Assembly: GCA_900315145.1 (NCBI GenBank)
Contig: OMYE01000005.1
Span: 1 to 49,146, forward strand
Length of the DNA stretch: 49,146 nucleotides
Origin: an uncultured Pseudomonadota bacterium
Lineage (GTDB): Bacteria > Pseudomonadota > Gammaproteobacteria > Enterobacterales > Succinivibrionaceae
Reading direction: 5' to 3'
Shown: positions 1 to 8,121 of the stretch, piece by piece
Position numbering within the stretch: position 1 is the stretch's first letter
How the letters are laid out: the number at the start of each line of letters is the position of its first letter
Notes under the pieces: model-generated
Database searches by the model: none
Seen by the model: only the letters and a program-made list of their open reading frames with translations
What the model was told of the DNA's origin: nothing
Translations under genes and position numbers: made by a program

Positions 1-85
1 CAACCTCTTCCTTGGCATCGCCGGTACTCGGACGGTATACTATGTTCACTCTCTCTTTAGGAGCAATGGAACCTTCTTGAGCCAT
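1..85 (-). CDS. tssB: TssB (VipA) type VI secretion sheath small subunit, 5' end only
   Basis: Only the first 28 codons are in the window; the gene runs off the left edge. The N-terminus reads MAQEGSIAPKERVNIVYRP and continues into STGDAKEEV, which matches the conserved start of TssB/VipA proteins. TssB pairs with TssC to build the cytoplasmic contractile sheath of the type VI secretion system. The ATG at 85-83 has a GGAG-type ribosome site about nine bases upstream. The gene points away from srmB and probably starts or belongs to a T6SS cluster outside the window. The fragment is short, but its sequence is distinctive for this family. Confidence 0.85.
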   Translation of the reverse strand, partial: MAQEGSIAPKERVNIVYRPSTGDAKEEV

Positions 86-279
86 AAATACATCTCCATA
101 TTGAACTGTAACAGCACAGAAATCCCGTGCTGAGCATATGCTTTACGCAACTGCTTCTATCTTAAAAATCCTTATGTCATATATCCTATAGAATAAAAAA
201 CATAAAAAAAGATATCCTATTAACAAAATACAATAAAACAGAGAAATATCCATTAACAGTTTCAGCTTTAGGACAATTT

Positions 280-306
280 AACCGACATAAAATACGTCTG
301 CCGGTT
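280..306 (-). terminator. Weak hairpin downstream of srmB
   Basis: An 8-bp stem (280-287 with 299-306, one G-U pair on the minus strand) lies 12 bases past the srmB stop. It is not followed by a good U run, so it is only a weak candidate terminator. The rest of 86-317 is AT-rich and must hold the tssB promoter, which I cannot place. Confidence 0.35.
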
Positions 307-317
307 ACAGGTTGACC

Positions 318-1631
318 TTATTCTCCTGCCACCTGAGAGTTTTTTCTGAGTCTCTTTTCTGCAAAATTCGGTTTCCCTTTATTCTTCTGGGACCTTACCC
401 TGTCCTTTTTATGCGGGGTCTTCTCATCCTTTTTGACTTCCTTCCGATCTTCCGGCTTTCTCTTCTTTTTAGAAAAATCAGCAAGTTTGTTTTTAGCCTT
501 CAGTCCGTCAATAACCCTCAGAGTTATTTTTTCACCGGTATATCTTTCAATTTTACCCAACATCGGTACATCATGGGCTTCAACTAAATTTATGGCTACC
601 CCCTTACGTCCTGCTCTACCTGTTCTACCAATACGATGCACGTATATATCAGCGCTTCTTGGCATATCAAAATTAATGACGTGAGTTATATCTGCAACAT
701 CAATTCCTCTAGCGGCAACATCTGTAGCCAGCAGAATTTTTACATCATTGTTTGTAAATCTTTCTAGAGCCTGAAGTCTTTTATCCTGGTCCATCTCTCC
801 TCTAAGATAAGCAAAAACCAGACCGGCGCTGTCAAGCTCACTTACCAACTCCTGCAATCTTTCTCTTGTTTTAATAAAAACTACAGTTTTATTAATCTTT
901 TCACTTTTTAACAGATATTTAAGAAGCTCGATTTTATGTGACAAATCGTCTGCATATATTTTGTATTGTGTAATTTTCTTTTTTTCAGACCGGGGGGAAT
1001 CAACATGAATTTCAACAGGATTTTTAAGCACCTCATTAGCAAATTTTTTTAAAAGTCCGCCCTCAAGAGTAGCTGAAAATAAAAAAGTCTGCTCCCTTCT
1101 GCTGGCCATTTTGGATATCTGCATCACATCATCATAAAATCCCATATCCAGCATTCTGTCTGCTTCATCCAAAATCAGTATTTCAACACCCTTAATATCA
1201 AAAAGCTTTTTCTTAAGGTACTCTATCAGTCTTCCGGGAGTAGCAATAACAATATCAGTTTTCTGACTCAACTCAGGAAGCTGATCTTCATGATCCACTC
1301 CGCCGATGACCGTACAGGACGTAACTCTAGGCAGATAACGGCTGAAAGATTTCACCTGCTCGTGAACCTGCATCGCCAGTTCTCTTGTAGGAGTCAGCAT
1401 CAGAATACGGCATAAACTGTGTCTTTTATTGGAAAAATCGATAAGATGCTGAAGACACGGCAGAACAAAGGCAGCTGTTTTTCCTGTTCCTGTCGGGGCA
1501 TCTGCAAGAATATCAAATCCCGACATAGCTGAAGGGATAACCTCCTGTTGGACAATTGTCGGCTTTTTATAACCGTTTTCCTCAACTACTTTTAACAGTC
1601 TGTCATCCAGTTCAAATTCAGAAAATTCCAT
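318..1631 (-). CDS. srmB: DEAD-box ATP-dependent RNA helicase SrmB
   Basis: This is a 437-residue DEAD-box helicase that most resembles SrmB, which assists early 50S ribosomal subunit assembly in E. coli. Visible motifs in order are the Q-motif region with PTIVQQE (24-30), Walker A APTGTGKT (45-52), PTREL (81-85), TPGR (131-134), DEAD (155-158), SAT (186-188), and in the second RecA domain ATDVAARGID and HRIGRTGRAGR. The tail after about residue 385 is lysine/arginine-rich, as expected for RNA binding. It starts two bases after the sdhE stop, making it the last gene of a thyA-sdhE-srmB transcription unit. SrmB rather than RhlE or DeaD is inferred from the N-terminal sequence and the length. 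Confidence 0.9.
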   Translation of the reverse strand: MEFSEFELDDRLLKVVEENGYKKPTIVQQEVIPSAMSGFDILADAPTGTGKTAAFVLPCLQHLIDFSNKRHSLCRILMLTPTRELAMQVHEQVKSFSRYLPRVTSCTVIGGVDHEDQLPELSQKTDIVIATPGRLIEYLKKKLFDIKGVEILILDEADRMLDMGFYDDVMQISKMASRREQTFLFSATLEGGLLKKFANEVLKNPVEIHVDSPRSEKKKITQYKIYADDLSHKIELLKYLLKSEKINKTVVFIKTRERLQELVSELDSAGLVFAYLRGEMDQDKRLQALERFTNNDVKILLATDVAARGIDVADITHVINFDMPRSADIYVHRIGRTGRAGRKGVAINLVEAHDVPMLGKIERYTGEKITLRVIDGLKAKNKLADFSKKKRKPEDRKEVKKDEKTPHKKDRVRSQKNKGKPNFAEKRLRKNSQVAGE

Positions 1632-1633
1632 TA

Positions 1634-1903
1634 TTATTTATTTTCTCCCAGCAATTTTTCATGATAAGAAAGAATGGAGTTAACAACCTTTATAACCAAA
1701 GGATCCTGCGGTTGCTGTCTTCTCAGCAGAAATCTTACAAGTTCCAGATCTGTCAGATTTAGAAAATCATTATACTCATCGAATTCACAGTCTGTCGCCG
1801 CAGGCAGATAATCGTTGACATACGGCTCCAGCATTAAATCAAGCTCTTTCATTCCACGACGGGACTTCCACTTTATATTATCCCAAGCTAAATCACTTTT
1901 CAT
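1634..1903 (-). CDS. sdhE: SdhE FAD assembly factor (succinate dehydrogenase / fumarate reductase flavinylation)
   Basis: This 89-residue protein has the SdhE (YgfY/CptB, SDH5 family) signature RGMKELD at residues 16-22. The conserved glycine and glutamate there are needed for promoting covalent attachment of FAD to the flavoprotein subunits of succinate dehydrogenase and fumarate reductase. Its length is typical of the family. It sits between thyA (18 bases upstream) and srmB (2 bases downstream), so the three are probably co-transcribed. The presence of SdhE implies that a flavinylated Sdh or Frd is encoded elsewhere in the genome. Confidence 0.88.
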   Translation of the reverse strand: MKSDLAWDNIKWKSRRGMKELDLMLEPYVNDYLPAATDCEFDEYNDFLNLTDLELVRFLLRRQQPQDPLVIKVVNSILSYHEKLLGENK

Positions 1904-1921
1904 TTCTATCCCCGGAAAAAA

Positions 1922-2716
1922 TTAAACCGCAATTGGAGCCTTGATCACTGGATAAGGATCATATCCTTCAATAATAAAATCCTCATACCTGTAATCGAAA
2001 ATTGACTCCGGCTTTCTGGCAAATCTCAGTACAGGCAACTTTCTTGGAGTTCTTGAAAGCTGCTCTTTAGCCTGTTCAAAGTGATTCAAATAAAGATGAA
2101 CGTCCCCTCCTGTCCAGATAAATTCACCTGGTTCAAGATTACACTGCTGTGCCACCATATGTAACAACATGGAATAACTGGCAATATTAAAAGGAAGTCC
2201 CAGGAATGTATCACAGCTGCGCTGATAGAGCTGCAAACTGAGCCTGCCGTCAGCGACATAGAACTGGAATAAAGCATGGCACGGAGGAAGCTTCATCTCA
2301 TCAATACATGAAACGTTCCATGCAGAAACAATCATTCTTCTGCTATCAGGCGTATTGCGAATCTGATTAATAACATTAGTAATCTGATCAATATGACCAC
2401 CATTAGGAGTCGGCCATGATCTCCACTGATATCCGTAAACCGGACCGAGGTCTCCATTCTCATCAGCCCATTCATCCCAGATGGTTACCTTATTATCGTG
2501 AAGATACTTGATATTCGTATCCCCTTTCAGAAACCATAACAGTTCATGAATTATTGAACGGGTATGACATTTTTTAGTTGTTAATAAAGGAAATCCTTCT
2601 TTCATATCAAATCTCATCTGATAACCGAATACCGATTTGGTACCTACTCCGGTTCTGTCTGTTTTGACAGTGCCGTTTTCTAAAATATGATTAAGTAAAT
2701 TTAGATACTTTTGCAT
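1922..2716 (-). CDS. thyA: Thymidylate synthase ThyA
   Basis: ThyA makes dTMP from dUMP, using methylene-tetrahydrofolate as both carbon donor and reductant. The 264-residue length equals that of E. coli ThyA, and the catalytic cysteine is C146 in PPCHA, again at the E. coli position. Other conserved blocks are DRTGVGT (20-26), the RR pair at 126-127, and the dUMP-binding [17 protein letters not shown] region. An AGAGG ribosome site precedes the ATG. In E. coli thyA follows ptsP and lgt; here ptsP lies upstream without lgt, separated by a terminator (2743-2779). Confidence 0.97.
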   Translation of the reverse strand: MQKYLNLLNHILENGTVKTDRTGVGTKSVFGYQMRFDMKEGFPLLTTKKCHTRSIIHELLWFLKGDTNIKYLHDNKVTIWDEWADENGDLGPVYGYQWRSWPTPNGGHIDQITNVINQIRNTPDSRRMIVSAWNVSCIDEMKLPPCHALFQFYVADGRLSLQLYQRSCDTFLGLPFNIASYSMLLHMVAQQCNLEPGEFIWTGGDVHLYLNHFEQAKEQLSRTPRKLPVLRFARKPESIFDYRYEDFIIEGYDPYPVIKAPIAV

Positions 2717-2742
2717 AGATATCCTCTATAAAATTCCATACT

Positions 2743-2779
2743 AAAAAGGCAGTGTCTTGTACTCAGATAATACACTGCC
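2743..2779 (-). terminator. Rho-independent terminator after ptsP
   Basis: A perfect 8-bp stem (2748-2755 with 2772-2779) is followed on the minus strand by five U residues (complement of 2743-2747). It ends the rppH-ptsP unit and separates it from thyA. Confidence 0.8.
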
Positions 2780-2829
2780 CAATAATTATTAAGTAAAGCC
2801 TAAAAAAAATTCATAGGTATTACATATCT

Positions 2830-5073
2830 CTACTTGATATTCAAAATTTCAGCCAGCCCCTTTTCTTTTAAGTAGTCGACATACATCTGTCTTATATCCG
2901 TCGTAGTTGACAGTTTTATAGCCCGTTTGAATATTTCCGCAAGTTCACGGGTATCGACCCTGCGTAAAACATATTTAATTCTGGCAATTTCAGTATAGTT
3001 CATACTTAATTCCCGGTATCCCATAGATATCAGCATAATCGCTCCGAGAGGGTCTCCGGCCATTTCACCGCACATAGCAAGCGGACACTCCAGTTCCTGA
3101 ACACAGATACGATACAAACGCCATAAGATACGCACCATTGCTGGATTAAAACAGTCATACAATTTAGCAACCATGGAATTGCTACGATCTACAGCAAGAG
3201 TGTATTGTGTCAGGTCGTTACTGCCAATGGAAAAGAAATCAAGATGCTCAGCCAAATCCTCAAGAAGGAACATAGTTGCGGGAACCTCTATCATGGCTCC
3301 AAGCTTCGGATAGGCAATCTTGGCACTGTATTCCTCACATATTTCTTTATATGCCTCATCCAATATTTTCCTACTCTGAAGCACTTCCTCAAGACTGGAA
3401 ATCATTGGCAACATAATTTCCAGATTTTCATATTTACGGTTTGCCTTCAACATTGCCCTGAACTGTGTTTTCAGCAAATCTGGTTTATCTAGACTTATTC
3501 TAATACCTCTCCAGCCGAGAAACGGGTTGGCTTCATCCAAAGGCATGTAAGGCAGAGGCTTATCACCGCCTACATCCATTGTTCTCATGCGAACCCTGGT
3601 GCTGGAAAAGTTCTTAAGAAACTCCTCATAATGAACACACTCCTCCAGTTCTGTCGGAAATGTATTATGCATCATGAATTCAACTTCTGTACGATATAAC
3701 CCTACCCCGTCAATCATAGATAAAACAGATTCTGAATCTTTATCAAAATTCAGTCCTGCATTTAACTCTACATTAACCTTCACACCATCCTGAGTAACCG
3801 CAGGATCATTCTGCTCCGCAATAAACAGTCTGGTGTTTTCTTCATCTCTAAGTATATTACCGCGGTACTCGGTAATCACTCCCACAGGAGGATCAATAAA
3901 CAATTCCTGTCTATTACCGTCCAGAATAAACAGATGCCGATCCAGTTTATCAATTGCCAGATCCACCCCCATTAAAGTAGGTATGTTTAGGTTTCGGGCA
4001 AGTATCGCTGCTAAAGATGTGGCATTCCCTTTGAGAGAAATAATACCGGCTACCCTTTCTCTCGGGAGTTCGGCAATTAAAGACGCAGTAATTTCTTCCG
4101 CTAGCAGAATAACAGGTTCTGAAAATGCAAATTCCTCAAGATAACTATGTGCAAGTCTAGACAGTAGTCTTCTGGCCAAATCAATAATATCTGCTGCAGC
4201 ATCTGATTTATTCTGAGTATTCAGATCCTTTATCATCTGCTCAGCAATTATCTTGACCGCTGAAGAGGCTGACCATCCTTCATCATATATTTTACTATCA
4301 ACTTTCTGACTGAAATCACTGTTTTCAATAATATCCTGATAACTGTCAAAAACGTTGGTAAGCTCACCATTTTTTAAATTACTGCTCATCTTTAGGGTCA
4401 GAGAATCAATATCCAGCTGCAACTGAAAAAGCGCCTGATGAAATAACTCAACCTGAGTCTCACGATCATTATTCTTTTTAAGCAGAACCTGTTCAAGATT
4501 CATATGTGGCTGCCACACCCAGCCTCTGGCAATAGCAATACCGCCTGAACCAAACGAACATTTAATAGGTTCAGCATTCTCCTCAGACTCCACTTTCTGT
4601 TCAGCAGCATAGAGAATGGATGACAGATGATCAGCAAGGAATACAAGAAATGATTCCTCAACCTCATTGAATTCACGTGATTCCTTCTGTTGTATAATCA
4701 GTACCCCGAGAGAACGATCATTGTGAATTATCGGCACTCCCAAGAATGACTTAAATTCATCCTCACCTATTTCTGGAATATATTTAAAATTTGGATGCTC
4801 CTGAGCATTCGCCAAATTAAGGATACATTTTTTCTTTCCTACCAGTCCAACAAGACCTTCACCAAATTTTAAAGTCACATGCCCGGCTGACTCATGATTC
4901 AACCCATCAGTGGCAACAAGACGGTTACGACCTCTTATATAGTCTGCAACATAGACAGAACAGCAATCAACTCCGAGAGCCTCACGGGTCTTTGCTGCCA
5001 CAAGCTGTAGTGCCTTGCTGAGATCCTTTTCACCGGATATTTTCTCAACTATTTGTCTTAATGTTGTAAGCAT
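2830..5073 (-). CDS. ptsP: PtsP, EI-Ntr with GAF domain; phosphocarrier histidine replaced by leucine
   Basis: PtsP is the first enzyme of the nitrogen phosphotransferase system: it takes phosphate from PEP and passes it to NPr. Domains in order are an N-terminal GAF sensor (about 1-155), the EI N-terminal helical domain (about 175-300), the swivelling phosphohistidine domain (about 320-400) and the PEP-binding barrel (about 425-720). Barrel residues are intact: GLYRTE, RTMDVGGDKPLPYM, GSNDLTQYTLAVDR and the catalytic cysteine in MCGEMAGDP. The site that should read SHAAI is TSLAAI, so the phosphorylated histidine is Leu354 (codon TTA). E. coli PtsP has this histidine at nearly the same position. 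Classical phosphotransfer should therefore be impossible. The start has a near-perfect AAGGAGG site, and the gene begins one base after the rppH stop. The family call is firm; the activity is in doubt. Confidence 0.93.
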   Translation of the reverse strand: MLTTLRQIVEKISGEKDLSKALQLVAAKTREALGVDCCSVYVADYIRGRNRLVATDGLNHESAGHVTLKFGEGLVGLVGKKKCILNLANAQEHPNFKYIPEIGEDEFKSFLGVPIIHNDRSLGVLIIQQKESREFNEVEESFLVFLADHLSSILYAAEQKVESEENAEPIKCSFGSGGIAIARGWVWQPHMNLEQVLLKKNNDRETQVELFHQALFQLQLDIDSLTLKMSSNLKNGELTNVFDSYQDIIENSDFSQKVDSKIYDEGWSASSAVKIIAEQMIKDLNTQNKSDAAADIIDLARRLLSRLAHSYLEEFAFSEPVILLAEEITASLIAELPRERVAGIISLKGNATSLAAILARNLNIPTLMGVDLAIDKLDRHLFILDGNRQELFIDPPVGVITEYRGNILRDEENTRLFIAEQNDPAVTQDGVKVNVELNAGLNFDKDSESVLSMIDGVGLYRTEVEFMMHNTFPTELEECVHYEEFLKNFSSTRVRMRTMDVGGDKPLPYMPLDEANPFLGWRGIRISLDKPDLLKTQFRAMLKANRKYENLEIMLPMISSLEEVLQSRKILDEAYKEICEEYSAKIAYPKLGAMIEVPATMFLLEDLAEHLDFFSIGSNDLTQYTLAVDRSNSMVAKLYDCFNPAMVRILWRLYRICVQELECPLAMCGEMAGDPLGAIMLISMGYRELSMNYTEIARIKYVLRRVDTRELAEIFKRAIKLSTTTDIRQMYVDYLKEKGLAEILNIK

Positions 5074-5074
5074 A

Positions 5075-5677
5075 CTACCTCCTTATGCCTAACTGATAAA
5101 AATTTTTATTGTTCTTTTTTACAGTCCCTCTTGAATTGGATGATTTAAATGAATCGGAACTTTTTCCAAAATCAAACAAGGCACAATGGGAAAATTCTTT
5201 TAACACCTTTCTATATACATCTCTTTTAAATGATATAACCTGTCTGACCGGATACCAATAGCTTACCCAGCGCCAGTTATCAAACTCAGGAGCATTAGAG
5301 AGATTAAATTGAATTTTTTTTTCAGCATCATTACTAAGTTTTAACAAAAACCATTTCTGTCGCTGCCCGAGACACACAGGGTTTTCATTCCATCTTACCA
5401 AACGTTGAGGCAATTGGTATTTGTGCCACATTTTGGAAATCATCATGATTTTTACATCGGCTTTCAGCAACCCCAATTCTTCATTCAATTCTCTATACAT
5501 AGCCTGAACCGGTGATTCTCCTGATTTAATTCCCCCTTGGGGAAACTGCCATGAATTCTGTCCAATTCTACGGGCCCAAAGCACCTGTCCGAACTGATTG
5601 CAGATTACAATTCCAACATTAGGTCTGAAACCATCTCCGTAAATCACAATATCTATGTCCTTATGCTGCCCGTTCAT
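5075..5677 (-). CDS. rppH: RNA pyrophosphohydrolase RppH
   Basis: RppH removes pyrophosphate from the 5' end of mRNA and so opens it to RNase E decay. The Nudix box GX5EX7REUXEEXGU is complete at residues 48-70 (GGIKSGES, then REL-EE-GL). The family block [13 protein letters not shown] is present, as is the [17 protein letters not shown] region. The start is uncertain. The ATG at 5677 has no clear ribosome site and gives ten residues more than E. coli RppH, whereas a GTG at 5647 has AAGGA about ten bases upstream and would give an E. coli-like N-terminus. It is divergent from mutH and directly upstream of ptsP, which is the standard gammaproteobacterial arrangement. Confidence 0.92.
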   Translation of the reverse strand: MNGQHKDIDIVIYGDGFRPNVGIVICNQFGQVLWARRIGQNSWQFPQGGIKSGESPVQAMYRELNEELGLLKADVKIMMISKMWHKYQLPQRLVRWNENPVCLGQRQKWFLLKLSNDAEKKIQFNLSNAPEFDNWRWVSYWYPVRQVISFKRDVYRKVLKEFSHCALFDFGKSSDSFKSSNSRGTVKKNNKNFYQLGIRR

Positions 5678-5960
5678 ATTTATTTTTATTCTAAAAAAAT
5701 GATTTTATCACATATTAAAGTGGCTATTATAGACATAACACTAGTTTTGGGCATTTAGCACTGTACCTCACATTGCCAAACAAAATCTGCAATTATAGTT
5801 TATTCCTGCAGGTCACGATATTTTATAAGTTAACTTTTTCAATAATTCTCTTGCATGATAAAATTAATGCATCATAACCAAACCCATGAGCAATAAGCAG
5901 TCAATATCCGTATCGCCACATCTTAACTCATAAACCCGATATAAAATTTATGGAATAAAA

Positions 5961-6575
5961 ATGTTACCTAGAAATGTCGATGAATTAATACAACGAACAG
6001 AGATCCTGTGTGGAATGACTGTCGGACAACTGGCAAAAGCATTAAATATATCAATACCGTCACAACCAAATTATGCCAAAGGATTTGTAGGACAACTTGC
6101 TGAAATAGCCCTGGGAGCTGAAGCTGGTTCAAAACCGACACAGGATTTTATCAATCTCGGAATTGAATTAAAAACAATTCCCGTATCATATGAATGCACT
6201 CCGATCCAGCATACTCATGTCTGCATATTAGAGAATAACAATCTCTGTAATCAAACATTTGAGAATTCCAATTTTTTCAATAAAATTAAAAAAGTACTCT
6301 GGCTCCCTGTTGAAGGAGAAAAAAGCATTCCTCTGGCCGCAAGACATTTTGGTAAGGCTTTTTTATGGCTGCCTTCAGAATCAGAAATAGCAAAAATGCG
6401 TGATGACTGGCAGGAAATAATGGAACTTATTACAATCAACGGAATTACTACAACCAACGGAGATTACGTCTTTCTATCAACGTGTGGAGGTAACAGATAT
6501 AACTATCAGTATGGTTTTTATCTGAGAAAGAGCTTCACTCGAACCATTATTAATAATTTTCTAAAAACCATGTAA
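5961..6575 (+). CDS. mutH: MutH, GATC-specific mismatch-repair endonuclease
   Basis: MutH nicks the unmethylated strand at hemimethylated GATC sites when activated by MutS and MutL. The 204-residue protein carries the restriction-fold active site DX6EXK as D62, E69 and K71 (QDFINLGIELKT), plus the conserved AGSKPTQDF, VLWLPVEGEKSIPLA and C-terminal YGFYLRKSFT blocks. MutH occurs with Dam methylation in gammaproteobacteria, so a dam gene is expected elsewhere. It is divergent from rppH across 283 bases that hold both promoters. A hairpin with a pure A/T-rich stem (6574-6583 with 6591-6600) overlaps its stop codon and may end the transcript, although no U run follows. Confidence 0.95.
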   Translation: MLPRNVDELIQRTEILCGMTVGQLAKALNISIPSQPNYAKGFVGQLAEIALGAEAGSKPTQDFINLGIELKTIPVSYECTPIQHTHVCILENNNLCNQTFENSNFFNKIKKVLWLPVEGEKSIPLAARHFGKAFLWLPSESEIAKMRDDWQEIMELITINGITTTNGDYVFLSTCGGNRYNYQYGFYLRKSFTRTIINNFLKTM

Positions 6576-6981
6576 CATTTTTTATCAACCAAAAAATGTT
6601 CCGCGTCAGTTTATAGATAAGTAATTCATAATTGTCTTTCTTTGTAAAAACGTTATCATAATAATTATCTCAAGCAACAAGGCTATAAAATAAACAATAT
6701 ATTATAATTATACATGCATAATATATTCTAATATAATATCGTATTTTTATTGATAATATACAATATTCATAAATTTAAATATTGATATATTTTGCGATAT
6801 AAAACAGTTATTTTAAGCATTAATCATATTTTAAAGAACAAATCATATACAATCATATGTCCTTATATTAACATTAAAGTGAGTCAAATATGATAACTAA
6901 TATAAGTTCTAATAATAATATCTGATATTTGACAGTTTGAAATTTGGAGAAATTCGATTTTTTGAAATTTGGAGAAATTTA
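6576..6981 (+). promoter_or_regulatory. Very AT-rich leader of the CBM48 gene with an inverted repeat
   Basis: This gap between mutH and the CBM48 gene holds no gene. From about 6650 to 6880 it is extremely AT-rich, with many ATAATATAT runs that could bind nucleoid proteins or carry several overlapping promoters. At 6883-6895 and 6919-6933 there is a long inverted repeat: 9 perfect pairs plus 4 more past a 2-base bulge, enclosing 23 bases. It lies just upstream of a duplicated Shine-Dalgarno segment. It may act as an operator or as a leader hairpin that stabilises the mRNA; the sequence cannot tell which. Confidence 0.45.
6936..6979 (+). repeat. 19-bp direct repeat duplicating the Shine-Dalgarno region
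   Basis: TTTGAAATTTGGAGAAATT occurs at 6936-6954 and again, identically, at 6961-6979, six bases apart. Each copy carries GGAG. The second copy is positioned to serve the ATG at 6982. The first has no ATG after it but is in frame with a TTG at 6937. The repeat may be a recent slippage duplication or a standby ribosome-loading site. Confidence 0.85.
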
Positions 6982-7311
6982 ATGAGTACAACTGTTAAAG
7001 CTTATAAGACAAAATACAAGGTTACTTTTAAAATCACCAAGGAAGCCGCTCAGAACGCTGTAGAAATCAATCTGTTATGTGATTTCAACGCTTGGGATCC
7101 TGTTGCTATGACCAAAAACAAAAATGGAACCTTTACTACTACTATTGATATTCCGAGCGACGAAAGTATCAAGGAAACATATCAGTACAGATATCAGTAC
7201 ATTATGGCTGATGGTTCTGAAAAGTATGACAACGATTGGGAAGCTGAACTTTATGTTCCTAATCCGTATAATGGTGATAACTCAGCATTTACACTTCCTG
7301 TGAACAAATAA
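6982..7311 (+). CDS. Free-standing CBM48 / isoamylase early-set domain protein
   Basis: This 109-residue protein is a single carbohydrate-binding module of family 48, the domain found at the N-terminus of glycogen branching and debranching enzymes. The signature DFNAWDP is at 34-40, followed by a YQYRY strand (67-71) and the loop NDWEAELYVPNP (84-95). There is no catalytic domain, signal peptide or membrane segment, so it should be a cytoplasmic glycogen- or starch-binding protein. I chose the ATG at 6982 because GGAG lies at the right distance and the CBM48 fold starts soon after. The upstream in-frame TTG at 6937 would add 15 residues encoded by the repeated leader. A terminator follows at 7397. 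Its role is unknown. Confidence 0.85.
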   Translation: MSTTVKAYKTKYKVTFKITKEAAQNAVEINLLCDFNAWDPVAMTKNKNGTFTTTIDIPSDESIKETYQYRYQYIMADGSEKYDNDWEAELYVPNPYNGDNSAFTLPVNK

Positions 7312-7396
7312 GAAATAACAACCATCAGAGCTTAAATAAAGTGCTTCCATATTTCACACAATGAATTTGGATGACATATAGTATTGATTAATACAT

Positions 7397-7430
7397 CCCA
7401 TCCTAAACAAATAGAGGATGGGGTTTTTTT
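7397..7430 (+). terminator. Terminator of the CBM48 gene
   Basis: A perfect 8-bp stem CCCATCCT/AGGATGGG (7397-7404 with 7415-7422) is followed by a run of seven T residues. Confidence 0.88.
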
Positions 7431-7625
7431 ATGGCTCAATCAATATTTCAAAGGGAGCTCCTTCTATATTCGCCCATAATGTTGTAGTCGTCATCACGAA
7501 TCCATAGTATCTTTTTATAGCTTTGATTATTTTGTCAGTTATCTTTGATTCTTTAGATTATCCTATAACCTGCTAACAGAGATATAATTATTTGATCAGT
7601 CCCATTAAAATATTTAAGGTACCAT

Positions 7626-7661
7626 AAAAAATGGGGAGACTGTTCAGTCTCCCCTTTTTTT
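7626..7661 (-). terminator. Bidirectional terminator after rplS
   Basis: A 9-bp perfect stem (7633-7641 with 7646-7654) with a GTTC loop is flanked by A and T runs on both sides, so it can stop transcription in either direction. Its main user is the rpsP-rimM-trmD-rplS operon on the minus strand. Confidence 0.9.
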
Positions 7662-7690
7662 ACCTATAATGTATAAGCTATTGTCTCATA

Positions 7691-8065
7691 TTACTCTGCA
7701 GCTGCGTCAGAAGCAGTCTTAGCTACTAATCTTTCGGCAATACGAGCAGCTCTACCTGTACGTTCACGGAGGTAGTATAACTTAGCACGACGTACCTTAC
7801 CACGACGAGTAACGGTAATAGAAGAAATTAATGGGCTGTGAGTCTGGAATACACGTTCAACACCTTCACCATTAGAAATCTTTCTTACAGTGAATGCTGA
7901 ATGAAGACCGCGGTTACGCATAGCAATAACAACACCTTCATATGCCTGTAAACGTTCCTTTTCACCTTCTACAACACGTACCTGAACACGTACAGTGTCA
8001 CCTGGTCTAAATTCAGGAACATCTGAACGCATCTGTTCTTTTTCAATCTGTTCAATTAAATTCAT
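7691..8065 (-). CDS. rplS: 50S ribosomal protein L19
   Basis: L19 lies at the 30S-50S interface of the ribosome. The 124-residue protein has the family blocks [39 protein letters not shown] and [16 protein letters not shown] placed the start at the ATG at 8065, which gives [11 protein letters not shown] like other L19 proteins and has GGTGGG upstream. The longer reading frame adds five residues with no ribosome site. It is the last gene of rpsP-rimM-trmD-rplS, the usual four-gene operon. The C-terminal extension ([12 protein letters not shown]) is longer than in E. coli. Confidence 0.97.
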   Translation of the reverse strand: MNLIEQIEKEQMRSDVPEFRPGDTVRVQVRVVEGEKERLQAYEGVVIAMRNRGLHSAFTVRKISNGEGVERVFQTHSPLISSITVTRRGKVRRAKLYYLRERTGRAARIAERLVAKTASDAAAE

Positions 8066-8121
8066 AATATAAATTCCCACCTAGGATATACTGATAACTC
8101 TCTACTGTTCAACCTTACGAT

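Larger units (their letters stand above)
7312..7690. other. Intergenic region between two terminators
   Basis: No convincing gene is present. On the minus strand 7429-7557 is an open stretch of 42 codons ending in a peptide with TTTTLWANIEGAPFEIL, but it has no proper start or ribosome site and its stop overlaps the terminator T run of the CBM48 gene. It could be the eroded end of an old gene or chance. The remaining bases are AT-rich filler and two terminators annotated separately. Confidence 0.5.

Noticed and set aside
3833..4144. Plus-strand frame inside ptsP
   Set aside because: Shadow of a firmly assigned gene, as are the other long antisense frames inside murF, lpxC, ftsZ, acnB and srmB.
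6574..6600. Rho-independent terminator after mutH
   Set aside because: The 10-bp stem is almost all A/T and is followed by CCGCGT, not by a U run, so I did not annotate it as a terminator.
6650..6880. Replication origin or DnaA-box cluster in the AT-rich stretch
   Set aside because: I see no TTATNCACA boxes, and dnaA/gidA-type neighbours are absent.
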